Shown here: one piece after another, positions 1 to 11,237 of the stretch
How the letters are laid out: each line of letters starts with the position of its first letter
How positions within the stretch are numbered: the stretch's first letter is position 1
Source: Margaritispora aquatica
Taxonomy: Eukaryota > Ascomycota > Leotiomycetes > Helotiales > Discinellaceae
DNA length: 64,000 nucleotides
Direction: 5' to 3'
Assembly (NCBI GenBank): GCA_007644065.1
Contig: VJWN01000038.1
Location: 156,267-220,266, forward strand
Position numbers and translations under genes: made by a program
Notes under the pieces: model-generated
The model's input: only the letters and a program-made list of their open reading frames with translations
The model's database searches: none
Told to the model about the DNA's origin: nothing

Positions 1-78
1 GCCATTGTGTGTCAAACCATGGCTATTTGGCCTTTAGCAGCTACTACAGAGAGATACTCGGATTGAGTGAAAAAAATT

Positions 79-273
79 TGAGTGTCGCTTGGAGGTCAGG
101 TGATATCTTCATATTATGCTCGCATATTGTATTACTCTCTATAGTATTACTGTAATTTTAGAATTTATACTGTTATAGGCTGCCCAGCGCTATAGGTGCT
201 GCAGCTAGGTATCTTTATACAGCTTCCTACTGCCATCAAAATTCTTTAGACTTTCAATCGACTCTATTTCGCC
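79..273 (+). repeat. Dispersed repeat, copy R1 (RIP-like decay)
   Basis: Shares ordered blocks with 279-506 and 18748-18985: a start around ttggaggtcagg, a central ggctgcccagcgc, then ctgcagctagg and agcttcct. R1 is richer in A and T than the 18.7-kb copy at corresponding places, as expected from C-to-T decay. All three copies are in the same orientation. No coding capacity is seen. Confidence 0.6.
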
Positions 274-278
274 TATCT

Positions 279-506
279 GTCGTTTGGTGGTTATGTGATA
301 TCTTCGTATGATATGGTACTCGTATATTATTTTACTCTCCTTAATCTTGTTGCAATACTATGTTTCACGCTTTCTAGTCTGCCCAGTGCTACGCACGCTA
401 CATTAATGCGTTGATACAGAGCTTTCTACGGCTATAGAAGCTCTTCAGAATGTTCAATATATTCTAAGGTATTTCACCTATTACTCTGTCACTTGATTCA
501 CCCCCT
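279..506 (+). repeat. Dispersed repeat, copy R2 (RIP-like decay)
   Basis: Follows R1 almost directly in the same orientation. It matches the 18.7-kb copy best in its 3' half, where both carry agaagctcttcagaat followed by a tatttcacc block and a short tail. The start and middle are more decayed. Confidence 0.6.
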
Positions 507-822
507 TATTCATCGCTGAGAGTGAACTTTGAATTACAATGATGGGGAGCAAAGAGCAAAAAGATGCATGTAGGTATTTGTTTAAACGGCGCATTGGAAA
601 TAATTCACATATTGTATTAAAGAGTACCTATTATGCCGCGATGAAATGTTACCCGCGATGCCTTGAGATTCTTCAATGTGCCAGTGTTGACCATATCTCA
701 GCTAACGGTCTAAGCTGCATGGTTTGTCTTCTGTTCTTCTTCAACAATGGGAGCCGGTTCTTCCTTGTTCTGCAATCGCTCTGCTCTCTCTTGTCTGCCC
801 TCGCTGTTCGGGTCATAGAATG

Positions 823-2232
823 CTATCTCGCGTTAGATGTGAAGTCTATCGATCGTTGCTCTGCAGTGTCAAACTTACGTTTCTCTCCAAAAACAGTGGT
901 TCGGATTCCCCTCCTGGTACCAGTAGCGTAGTTTCCAGGGATAACACGATGCAAGGTTGCCCTCTAGATGCTTGTAAGTTCTACTGCGCCATGTCGCTGC
1001 TGCTCTAGAGTGATCTTACATTATCCCACATGGCAATACTTCCGACCGCCCACTTCCATCTGACATAGTGGTCATCGGAGCTGTGGACATGCAAGTTCAG
1101 GAATTGGAGCAAGGAGTCAGATTCTGCCTTCTTCAGCTCGGCGAAGCCGGTACAGTACGTGTGGTTAACGTTGAGAGCCTTCAATCCTGTAACGGGATGT
1201 GTGCGAACGGCGGGGTGGTGAGTATCAACTGGGGGGCGATTTGGCGCATCGCCATAGTAATCCTGAGAAAACAAGTCAGTAATGCCATCTTAAACTACAA
1301 ATTGGAACCGAAATAGGAGGCAGCTCGCACAGCGAGAAACAATCAAGATCCATCCAATCTAGAAATTCAGGCTTACAATTGTAGTTTCATACTGAAGACG
1401 AGAGGTGTGCACAGCGTGCAATCCTTCCAACATTGTTTTCATTGGGGGGCTGAGCTCATCGTAGAGGCCATATGCGGAGACCCAAGCCGTGTCTCCGCCG
1501 ACTTCTGGATGTTTCTCCATGCGGAGAAGAGAATAGCTTGGTGCTATTTTGAGTTAGACAATAGAGCCGATGACAACGATCGGAACATACGATTAATCTC
1601 AAAACTCGTATCAGAGTGAAATTCCATCATTGGCCAAGGAGTGTACTTGGAGACAGTTCTCCAGTCTGCGTTGCTCCCCGAGACAATGAAATGTTTCATA
1701 TTCGCATCCTGTAATCTGTTAGTCAAAGGTCTCCTTCATTTGTGCAAGTGTGAAGTACTTTTTGAGTGGTGTGCTTATCCAAAATGCCAAAATGCTCGAA
1801 GATTTCGACTTGTCTCTCGGTTGTCAAGTCTTGATTTCGGAAGAAAACAACACCTCTCTCATTGACGAGTGCTGCAAGCTCATCCAATTGCTGGTTGTCC
1901 AATTGACTCAGTTGTACGTTCGTCAACTCAGTACCTTGTTATCTGATCAGTATAATGTAATTATGGGTTTGGTTTGGGGTTCTGGGGAGAGTACCAATGC
2001 TATCAGTCAGGTGAACGGGGGTTGCAACTGAAAACAGGGATTTCTTCTCTGGATCCGCAAAGCATCCTCGATCCCTTGGAGGAATCGACTCTGTGAGAGG
2101 AGGATCCTGTGGAACATGTGCTTTCACCTTTGGGTTATAGTTAGGGTGTATTATGGTCGGGAAACCCGAGTCTGGAGAGATGTGCTTGAAAGCTTCAAGT
2201 GACTGGATCGGGGTGGGACGAAGTGTTGTCAT
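823..2232 (-). CDS. TauD/TfdA-family Fe(II)/2-oxoglutarate dioxygenase
   Basis: Probably couples 2-oxoglutarate decarboxylation to hydroxylation or oxidative cleavage of a small substrate; the substrate cannot be read from the sequence. Six exons on the minus strand: 1995-2232, 1759-1934, 1591-1708, 1377-1543, 1020-1262 and 823-963, giving 360 residues with every junction in phase. The iron-binding HxD is seen as FHSDTSFE (His169, Asp171), the distal His in LHRVIPG (His319), and the 2-oxoglutarate arginine in the following RRGIRTTVFGE block (around Arg331/Arg335). Length matches fungal TauD proteins, so the gene looks intact. It is divergent from a CoA ligase across 833 bp and sits at one end of a metabolic gene group. 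A role in that pathway is inference. Confidence 0.92.
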
Positions 2233-3065
2233 TTTGACTAATATGAAGTGATGTAAAAGTAAATTGCTAGTATTATTCTATGTTGGACTACAACAACTTG
2301 ATTAATGATTCCACAGATCCCAATCACTCAGGATGCTATGAACTATGATATATCCAAACTCTTCACGCAGCTGCATACCTGCAGATCAATGTGGGCGCGT
2401 GCAAGGTTTCACCAGCTCTAAGATGGCTGAATCAAGTCTCCAGCTTTGTCTAATCAAAGTGCATCTCTCCATCTGTATCGGAGATGCATCGAGGTGCATC
2501 ATTGAGTGTGTTTCTGGCTACCTGCAGTAGAGATGTCTCGGCCACTACCCTTGGAATATCTATTTTTTATGTCTTATAGGCTTTTTGTAAATACAGGAAA
2601 AATACGGGCGATCGGGCTAATCACAGCAATTCGGGATAAGCTGCATATATCTGCTTTTTCTGTAATTTTCTGTTGGGACGACGAACCGCAGGTCCATTCC
2701 ACGGGCGGTGTGCACCGTGCAGCTCAAGGCGAACAGGATCTAGGTACACCCAATACAATTGTGATCCTTCCATACAAGGTTCGGATGCGTGACACGTTAC
2801 TAATTAATATCGAAGAAGTTATCGAGTTTTAAGACCTACATTCAACCTCATAATTACTTTAGCTGTGGATGTCTTGAAGGTTGAATTGTCCACCTGCACT
2901 TCCAATTATTCTTGACTCAAAGTGAAGCTCTCTTTCCCCCCCCAAACGTCGCCTTTGCCAGAACTCCCAGAACGAGCAGCGCAAACTTCCAATAAGATTA
3001 TTCTTCAAGATCATTCTGCAAGCAGTTTTCTCGGTTTCGCAATTCCATCAATTTTTTGACTCAAA
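2233..3065. promoter_or_regulatory. Divergent promoter region, dioxygenase / CoA ligase
   Basis: This stretch holds no supported gene and must contain both 5' ends. Short open frames (for example 2506-2832) resemble nothing known. From about 2912 it contains a decayed copy of the first codons of the downstream CoA ligase. Confidence 0.5.
2912..3050 (+). repeat. Partial tandem duplication of the CoA-ligase 5' end
   Basis: Bases from 2912 repeat the sequence around the ligase start 144 bp downstream. The stretch ttgactcaaagtgaagctc at 2912 matches ttgactcaaaatgaagctc at 3056, with GTG in place of the ATG. About 35 codons can be aligned in the same frame, including K-L-S-F-P-P and I-I-L-x-D-H-S-A, and a weaker match continues into codons 45-55. 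It looks like a local duplication that then decayed. Confidence 0.7.
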
Positions 3066-5039
3066 ATGAAGCTCTCCTTCCCCCCAGCGTCCCCTTTTCT
3101 TGAGCTCATAGAGCGATCAGAGAAAAATCCCGATAAGATTATACTTCGCGATCATTCTGCCAAAGTAACAACTACAGCTGGACATCTTCTGCAAACAGTT
3201 TGTCACTTTCGCGAGAAAGTAGAGGAAATCATCGCTCAAAATAGCATCAATGGCAATCTCGATGAGAACAAGGAAAAGTTCATCTTTATGCTTGTGCCTC
3301 CAGGATTTGAGTATGTGGTCTCTATGCTCACGATCTTATCCCTTGGGGCGGGCATATCACCACAGTGTAAGGGGCTCCTGTCTACTGAAATGAAATTTGA
3401 AACTCAAATTATGTCTAGCCATTGTCATTAGACCAGAGGAGATGATAAGATTACTGAAGCTCGGCAAACCTCTTGCTCTTCTATATGCGCCCGCACTTGC
3501 CGATAAGGCACATGCGACCAAAGCTTTGTATGCAGAGACGGGGAGCGTGGATGATCTGCCCCCATTCATCGAAATCCAAACAATCTTTTCTGATAAGTTG
3601 GAATCATACACGTTCTCAACAGATCCCAACAACGATTCCTACTTGTCGCAGACAGGTTCACTGTTCTTCACATCAGGCACAACAGGAAACCAGAAAGGAG
3701 TTGTCCATTTATATAAAGCTCTTCTAGCCTCTGCTCGGGAACGTATTGAGTCATGGAATCTGACCGGCGAGGATATCGTCCTCAATCAGAAGCCAGGCAA
3801 CTGGATGGGAGGCATATTTGGTATCATCCCAAGTTTGATAGCCGGTGCATGTTTGTAAGTTTTACCATGGCACTACATTAGTCTAAAAAAAATATCTCCC
3901 ATCCCAGTATGCTAACTACAATGTCATTGTGAACAGAGAGACCTGTGCTGGCGTTTTTGATCCCAAGTGGTTCTGGGACCGTATTAGTGAAGGAGGGGTC
4001 AGTGTCTTCGATGTTGCTCCTACCGGATATGACAGGCTCGCCCAATACTTCGATGAACATATTGCGGGTCTTCCTGAAGCCGAGAGGGAGAGATACATTC
4101 AAGGAATGATACAAGCCAAGGTAGCCGGTACCTCTGGCTCACTTCTTCCACCATCCACTCAGAAGAGATGGACGGAGTTACGGCGCGGAAAACCATTGTT
4201 GAACTTGTATGGGTCCACTGAGGTGACACTGATATGTAGTATGAAATGGCAAAACCCAGAATATTCTGATATGGTAGTCTCCAACCCCAAAGTAGTTTTC
4301 GCTAGGATACTGATCGTGCTAGTGCTCTGTTGGGCCAACAGTACCAAGGGTCGAGATCAAGCTAGTTGATGGCGAGGTGCGAATCAAGGCACCATCAATG
4401 TTTTCACGGTATGACCCAAAGGCTCCATAAGCAGAACTAACAGACTAACCAAGTTTTACAGATATATTTCGAATGATCCAACCCAAACCGAAAAGGCTTT
4501 CGACTCTGAAGGCTACTTCAAGACTGGTGATTGTGCTGAACTGATAGGCGATTGTTACAAACTTTACGGACGCGCAAGCATTGATGGTATGGTTTGTCTC
4601 CCATGGATTCGATACAAGACTGATTCAATCAACAGTGTTACATTTCTGGGGCTTCACGTTGCATACCGGTGAAATTGAAACCGCTCTCTTCAACCTCCCC
4701 TACATCGCCAACGCCGTGGTTTTCCCAGTAGATGACCAAGATGGCAAAGAGCGCGCCGCAGCAATTCTTCAGCTCAACCCAGCGATCCGATCAACACCAC
4801 CGGATTTGGCAACATTACGCAATGACCTGACTGCCACAACAGGTTTGATGTTGCTGAAACAGCCAACCCTTGTCTATTGGCTTCGAGATGACGAGGAGAT
4901 CTCCCTGACCGCAAACGGGAAGATCTCCAAAGTCGATGCGCGACGAAGGTTTTTCGGCGACAAGTGGTGGGATAATGAGAAGTTGGAGGTTTTGGATCTC
5001 AAGAGCATGGAGTATTGGCGTATGGGTGGTCAATGTTAG
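3066..5039 (+). CDS. AMP-forming acyl/aryl-CoA ligase (ANL superfamily)
   Basis: Would activate a carboxylic acid as an adenylate and transfer it to CoA. Six exons (3066-3366, 3419-3854, 3937-4273, 4323-4408, 4462-4586, 4636-5039) give 562 residues, the usual size of a free-standing ligase. The P-loop is FTSGTTGNQKG, the A5-type block is NLYGSTEV, the A7 hinge is YFKTGD, and the C-terminal catalytic lysine lies in LTANGKISK. No carrier-protein or condensation domain follows, so this is not an NRPS module. There is no clear SKL-type peroxisomal tail. The donor after codon Asp-Met (GTAGTC) is weak, so that junction is least certain. The substrate is unknown; an aromatic or short acyl acid for the neighbouring prenyltransferase pathway is speculation. 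Confidence 0.9.
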
Positions 5040-5425
5040 AGAGGAATAGAACCGTCAGTTGTGAAAAGTAGAAGTGATCAGCTTGACTGCATTTCACACG
5101 GATTTGGTTTTCTCTATGCTGTATCTAAGAATCCATAGCCAAAATCAGCTGGTGCCTAGCACGAATTATCTCAAAACGGACTTCACTACTTGCTTGCTTA
5201 AAAACTGTAATATTTCCTCGCCAAATTACAAGCTTTTACACCTTAACCCCTCCACTAAAACTACTTTCGCCACTGGTAACTTTTATTTACTGATCAGCCG
5301 TTAAGCGAATCACCAATCAACCAGCCAACCAACCAACCACTTTTTACTATGAATCCTATCTACTATGGAATGCAAGCGAGTGAGTCCAAGCACCACACAC
5401 CTACACATAGTAAAGTATCTCGTCA

Positions 5426-5450
5426 CAATGCCAATGCCAATGCCAATGCC
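5426..5450 (+). repeat. Microsatellite, (caatgc)4
   Basis: Four exact tandem copies of a 6-bp unit. An overlapping open frame (5349-5561) reads them as Asn-Ala repeats but shows no other coding sign. Confidence 0.9.
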
Positions 5451-5980
5451 ATTTTCGGAAATCGGATCGACAACCCCTCCCCTGGCATTTCCCCGCAACC
5501 CGCGGAAAGCAGAATAAAGAGAGATAGCATATACCTTACCAAGTGGACGGATGCTACCTAAACATTTACTGTTCGAGAGTAAGTATAGTTATGTGTTGAT
5601 AAGAATAGAGTGCCTTTTTCTCATTTTTTTTTTCTGTTTTTTTCCTTGGTGTTTTGGAGAAAAAAAATCAAGAATTTGTCAAATGATCAAGTGACTCTAG
5701 TCTAGTATATTCTTTGGTCGTACTGATTATGGTTTGTAGCTAGGTAGTGTTCCGAATACGAATTTGATTGTGGTGAGACAACAAAAAAAGGAAGGAAGGG
5801 GAAAAAAAGATCTACTGTATTCATGGACCCTTTTTTTTTAATCCCCGAAGTACTACCCAATTCAGTTTTTTTTTACTTTTCATATTATTTTATTCATTTT
5901 AGTCGACTCGTTAAGGGTGCCGATAGTGCTAATAGGTACTAAAACAAAACGCGTATGCTTCCCAATTCTGCCGACTGGTA

Positions 5981-6003
5981 CGTGCGTGCGTGCGTGCGTG
6001 CGT
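5981..6003 (+). repeat. Microsatellite, (cgtg)n
   Basis: Nearly six tandem copies of a 4-bp unit. Confidence 0.9.
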
Positions 6004-7548
6004 ATCCGATCGAGATCGAGAAGGACGGGATAATCAGCGGCGTGTGCATACATAAGGTATGCACCTTCTCTCACATTGCAGGTCACGAGGATGTCTTGAG
6101 CTACCTTACCTGCCGCATCTATCTGCAGACAGTCAGACAGGTAGCACGAAGATATTGAATGTCTTTGTCAAATGGTTCGCTGTGTGTCAAACTGTCCTAC
6201 ACCACACTCGCACCAACTCCACCATCTTAGCGCCGCCACCAGCGCGATGCGATGCATGAAATGAAATGGAATGCGGTGATACAATACAGCGCAGTACCTG
6301 CAGGTCGTGCTTACGACACCCACCTTGTGATCAGCACCACGCTAATTTAGTGATCATGCATCTACCCATGTGGAACGTAAATTGGGGGATCAGTCATTAT
6401 CCGTGGTGATCAGTGTGACTTTCATGTTGATTTGATGTGCCCATTGTCTTACCAAGAGACGGGACGAAAAGGTCAATCAATACTGTAGAAAGAAGAGTGA
6501 AGAGAATGCAAGCCATACATACTCGGTGAGAAGACAGAAAGGATTGGTTATGCTTCACTGGCTGTTTCACCTATCTCACCACTCCGGTGTCGGATAATGA
6601 TACTGATGAGGAAGAAGGAGGAGGGGAATATCCGTCACTCCTCATCCTCATCCTCATTCACATGGGTTCAGGCCGATAAAAATCACCGAGTGTATGTGTG
6701 AGGTGTGCTACACACTCGTGTTTTCCACGGGGTGGACCTCCGTACGAGGTAAGGTAAAAGATATAATATTGGTTTTTTGGTTGGTTTGTCCCCTGTTCAA
6801 CCAACAACGAACAAACAAAACAAACACATTCGGCTGCTTCCGACCCGAGCCGAAAGCTGACCCCGTTAGGTGGGATGAGATGAGGCTACACGAATGCGAA
6901 ATTCGATGTGGGGAAGGAAGATAGGCAGGAGAGAAGGAATGGACGGCTCGGGATGTCCGGGATGTCCGGGATGTGGGATTTGGGAACTGGGAACTGGGGT
7001 TGTTGCTGGGACGAACTCCATAATGATACAGTACAGTATCTCTACTGTATCACCAGTATTGGTGTCACTAGGCGGGCACGTGCATAGCAGCGATTGGGCA
7101 AAATACGGAAGAATGCAGGTTGGTATGCTCCTCTGCTCCTCGGCTCCTCTGCTCCTCGTACTCAGCTTCTTTTTCGTCGTCTTCTTCATCACACAAAGTC
7201 GGAAGTCAAAAATGTGGACCCTACCCTGGCTCACCAGATGGATGGTGGTGTTCACGTTTGATCCAGAAGTTGCGGAACTACGCAGGTAGGTAGGGGTTCA
7301 GAATTTAGCCCCTTTCCGAAAAAGGAAAGAATGGCTATCGCACTAATGCAGTAACTTCCGGATTTGCGGATCTACCCGTGACGGGACTATCCTCTTTTAG
7401 CGCAACAGCTTCGGCTTGACGTGTTGACTGAAAGTGCCCTTGTGCCCTTGTCCCTTGTGTCCAAGACAAATCCCTCACATGGATCTTTACGAGGTTATCC
7501 CTGTCCAGCGCTAATAACTTTTGACGTCTTTGGTCCTGAATATCGACA

Positions 7549-7596
7549 GACACACACACACACACACACACGCACACACAAACACAAACACACACA
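7549..7596 (+). repeat. Microsatellite, (CA)n, interrupted
   Basis: A CA-rich tract with a few interruptions (cg, aa). It is followed within 30 bp by a T10 run. Confidence 0.9.
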
Positions 7597-8094
7597 AATC
7601 GAAGACAAATCCCTCATTGTTTTTTTTTTTACCCTATACTATCCTGTCCTATCCTGTCCTACCCTTGCAAACGGCATGCATGCATGCATATCTCGTGCAT
7701 CGAATTGACGTGCATAAACTCTAAGACAACGCCCTCCCCCCCCTCCTTACCCCCCCCCCACCTTCCCTTCTCCAGTCCTGTACCATCCTCAGGATGGCAA
7801 GGGCGAACCTCCCTATCCTGGTCGAAACGCCAACATGGTCGATCTTCCCCGCTATTTAGGCATGTCCGGACATACCTCAGGTAGGGAGGGGGTAGCTGAG
7901 GTTCCACATATACTCGTACTGTACAGCCACATAAACAACCTGCAGATATGTCTCGAAACCAAAAGAAAACAAAAAAGTGATAGAATCCAGCCACCTCTGT
8001 CTTCAGAGACATCTGTCGTCTTGAACCCCGAATATCGCGCCACCGTAATATTCGTCTGGGCTGAGACTCAAATACACGTGTGAACCGATCCACA

Positions 8095-8560
8095 TTCAAC
8101 ACCCCGAAAAGAAGCAACCTTTGAGCACCCGAATTATGATTTTGTTTTTCTTTTCGGCCATCCTATAGACGTGTCTCTGTCAAACATGAGGACGGGTTCA
8201 CTTGTATGTCTTTCCTGACATGCACGATGTGTTGGTTGTCTATCCTTTTGGGTGTCTCTACCGCTATGTGCCCTTGGAGATCCGTACAACTCTTCCCCTC
8301 CTAAGAATAAACCTTATTTTTTTTTGTAGGTATAGGAATTTTCCTGGTGACAAGGTAGAGTTGTCCAAGAGGGGGCACAGTATAGTATGTTGATGAAGGC
8401 TATATTCAACAATCCGAAATAAGCAACGTTAAGTAACCGAAAAAGGGTTTGTTTTTCGAGGATCCTCCAGACAACGCTAGGACTCGTTTACTTGTATACA
8501 TTTCCTGAAGATGCACGATGTCTAATTATCTATCCTTAAGTGGCCGGACTGCTGCATACT
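8095..8560 (+). repeat. Imperfect tandem duplication upstream of the prenyltransferase gene
   Basis: About 8095-8260 and 8400-8560 share ordered blocks: a TTTGTTTTTC run, ATCCTnnAGAC, a GTTnACTTGTAT block, TTCCTGA, ATGCACGATGT and TCTATCCTT. Spacing is about 300 bp. The second copy ends some 50 bp before the ATG, so part of the promoter appears duplicated. No open frame is shared. Confidence 0.6.
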
Positions 8561-8613
8561 ATCAAAATTCCGTGCCGTAACGTGTTGACACAAAAAAAAG
8601 CTGCATACCAAAA

Positions 8614-10385
8614 ATGGCCTCTACTCAAGTTGCTGGTCCCGTGACCCGTGCTGGCACACCAAAGGACCAAGAGACGTTTTCATACATGCTCACCACGCTC
8701 TTGAAACAATGTTCCTACACACCTGAGCTACAGCGCGAATACTTCGCCTTCTTCACCACCTACATACTGCCACACCTTCAGTATGTACCTCTCCTTCATG
8801 ACTTACCTTTGATCGCATTGCCAACCACTCCTCTAGAGCATTTCCTAACTGGTCATCGAACTTGACACACAATGGCTCCCCCTTCGAGCCCTCGCGCAAC
8901 ATCCAGCAAGGCCAATCAATGCTGCGATTCTGCTTCGAGCCTATCGAGCTCGGCGCCGGCACCGAGGCGGATCCCTTCAGCCAGGCCTTGTCCTTCAAGC
9001 TCGCCGAGCAGTTTGGCAAGATGGAGGCCTTTGGGGATTTCGACACGGAGTTGTGGGAACACTTCACGAAGGAGCTCTACATATGGGACCAGGCAGAGAT
9101 AGACAAGGTGATGGGTATCAAGGCAGTGGTAAGTGTTTAGATTTCACGGCGAACAGAACAGAACGGAACAGCGCAAGAAGAGTTTGCGCTAACTATGGGG
9201 TGGTGGATGTAGAGAAACTTGCGGTCATGCCTGTTCGCATTCGATTTGAACAAGAAGAAGTATGGACTCATGATGAAAGCATACATCAACTGCTTCCGCA
9301 AGGCACACATCCTGGAGATCTCACCTGCTGTGATACTGTTCGATTCAATCAGGAGATTGCCAGGACGAGAGGATGAGAAGGTTGCGCTGGATAAATTGGA
9401 AGCATTTTTGATGCCGAGGGAAGGCGGTTTTGAAGGTACGTCAGTTCTTGAGCGCAGAAACAAAGCATACATGATCATTACCTGTCAGCAACAAAGAGTG
9501 GTTCAGTTCCACTTTGCCTGCGGTGCTAATAGTTGATTTTCGTAGGGATTCGAGATATGGCCAGGGGCAACATTGTGGATGTGAAAGGCCTGAACGTTGT
9601 CATGACATGTATGTTGATTCTCGTAAATTCCGTAAGAATGTACCCAAAAACTTACGTCACTAGCTTTTGATCTCCTTAGCGCACAGAAAGCCCGCATCAA
9701 GATTTACGCTCGGGCCTACGACCTTGATTACGCCACCTTCAAAGACGTCTACACACTTGGTGGTCAAACTAGTACGGCAACCCCCTCTCCACTTGCCCCC
9801 TTCTCTCTACGTGGCTAATACTCGAGACACAGACATGGACGAAGAAGGACTGAGCGCCTTCAAGCAATTCTACAGCTGCCTTTTCAACCTCCCCGAAACG
9901 TGGGATGGCGTGACGGAGCTCGTCGAACGCCAGAATACCAGACACAGTGGTGTGCTCTGGCAATTTGAGCTTGCGCATGGAAAATTGGCGAGTCCCCCAA
10001 TTTCCTCTTGTCTTTAACTCAACACCTCAAACTAAAACTAACGACCACCAGATTCCGGAAGTCAAGCTCTACATCTCCTTCTGGAACTTCGTGCCCAGCG
10101 ATGCCGAGGGCGCTCGACGCCTCAAGCGCTTCTTCGACAGCCAGTCGTGGGATATCTCTGATACTTACTCGGAGATTGTCGGTGAATTATTGTGAGTTTA
10201 CTTTACTTCCCCCTATCCTATTATGATGATGTGGAAACAAAAGCTAAGAGATATGTAGCGATCGGACGGGGGATATCAAACAAGAATCGGGCAGGCACTC
10301 TTATGTTTCCTTCTCGTACACTAAGGCGAAGGGTCCATATCTCACGCTGTACTATGCACCCAAGCTTGAGAGGCAGGGATGCTGA
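8614..10385 (+). CDS. DMATS-type aromatic (indole) prenyltransferase
   Basis: Expected to transfer a dimethylallyl or related prenyl group from its diphosphate to an aromatic acceptor, often an indole, without needing a DDxxD motif. Eight exons (8614-8780, 8837-9128, 9213-9435, 9546-9608, 9664-9771, 9833-9987, 10052-10191, 10259-10385) give 424 residues, typical of the ABBA-fold Trp_DMAT family. Family-like blocks are SNLTHNGSPFEPS with RFCFEP near residues 70-105, RIKIYARAY for the central strand, PEVKLYISFWN, and a C-terminal HSYVSFSYTK...PYLTLYYAP. The intron after Lys-Leu (9988-10051) starts with GC rather than GT. Neighbours are oxidases and a CoA ligase, which suggests a specialised-metabolite pathway. 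The acceptor substrate cannot be told. Confidence 0.9.
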
Positions 10386-11237
10386 TGATGTGCTTTGAGC
10401 TGATGGGAAAGCTGAAGCGAGGAGTTGTAGCTTAAACACATCAAAATTTTACAATATACTACTTTTGAGTCAACATTTCTTGCCTTTGGAGAAAGAATGC
10501 GTAGATCCGAACGTTGTGATTTTCGGCTAATGATCTGAAAGAGGAAATTTTGGCCTCTTAGCGCCACGCTAATTAATGGTTGCCGTTTTACTCGTACCCC
10601 GTAAATCGAGTTAAGCGTGAATCGAAGACGACGTCTATTGGACATAAGGTCCCCACCAAAATGCGAGTAGAGATATGAACAACAAATCCACCGATCAATT
10701 CCCCATTTGCTGGCGAAAAACCACGAGGTAATCGTACCATAAATGCCTCAATGTCTCGCTGGGCAGAAAGCCAGCCCATGGCATGGCAGGTGCGGTGTCT
10801 TGATTACTGTAGATGTCTAGAAAAAAAAGAAAAGAAAAAGAAAATAGGGTGCGATATTCTTCACGTCCGTTTCACTCCAGATGCATGTATGCATGTTTCC
10901 CATCCACCCACTGAGTACCGCCGTATGTATGCACGCTCCCCCCCCTTTTTTTCGTTGAGTAGGAGAAGGAAAGAAGGAAGGAAAATACAGGGCGCGTCGA
11001 AAATTCAACCAATTGTGTATGCAAGCTCGATCCTCGTCAGATAGCACAGTAGCTAGTGGCATAGCAAGGATAAGGTAGGTAGGGATGGAGGACGTACCGT
11101 ACCTTACCTGCTGGAGTCACGAGTGGCTATCAGGGCACAATGTGATCTTTCTTAGGGAAGTTGAGTCTGCTCTCCCATCCCACCTTGAAACATATCTTGT
11201 CTTTCATATCCATCCGCACAGTCTAAGAAGATTGAGA
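10386..11237. other. Intergenic, nothing recognised
   Basis: This is the 3' flank of the prenyltransferase and the 5' flank of the GNAT gene. It contains purine-rich aaaag tracts around 10818-10850 and a c8t7 run near 10938. Open frames are unconvincing. Confidence 0.5.

Larger units (their letters stand above)
1..822. other. Intergenic, decayed repeat DNA at left edge
   Basis: No gene is supported here. Two degenerate copies of a dispersed repeat occupy about 79-273 and 279-506 (annotated separately). The rest is AT-rich and open frames are short and lack family features. The last 300 bases are the 3' flank of the dioxygenase gene read on the opposite strand. Confidence 0.7.
5040..8613. other. 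3.6-kb intergenic region rich in simple repeats
   Basis: No gene is supported. Open frames are short and made largely of microsatellite translation. It contains caatgc, cgtg and CA tandem repeats, three copies of a 9-bp tgtccggga unit around 6955-6977, poly-C tracts around 7733-7763, a tgca run at 7676-7690, and an imperfect duplication just upstream of the prenyltransferase gene. Confidence 0.6.

Noticed and set aside
3066..5039. NRPS adenylation domain
   Set aside because: The protein ends after the ligase C-terminal domain; no carrier or condensation domain follows, so it is a stand-alone ligase.
5349..5561. 70-codon open frame with an Asn-Ala run
   Set aside because: The run is a translated microsatellite and nothing else supports coding.
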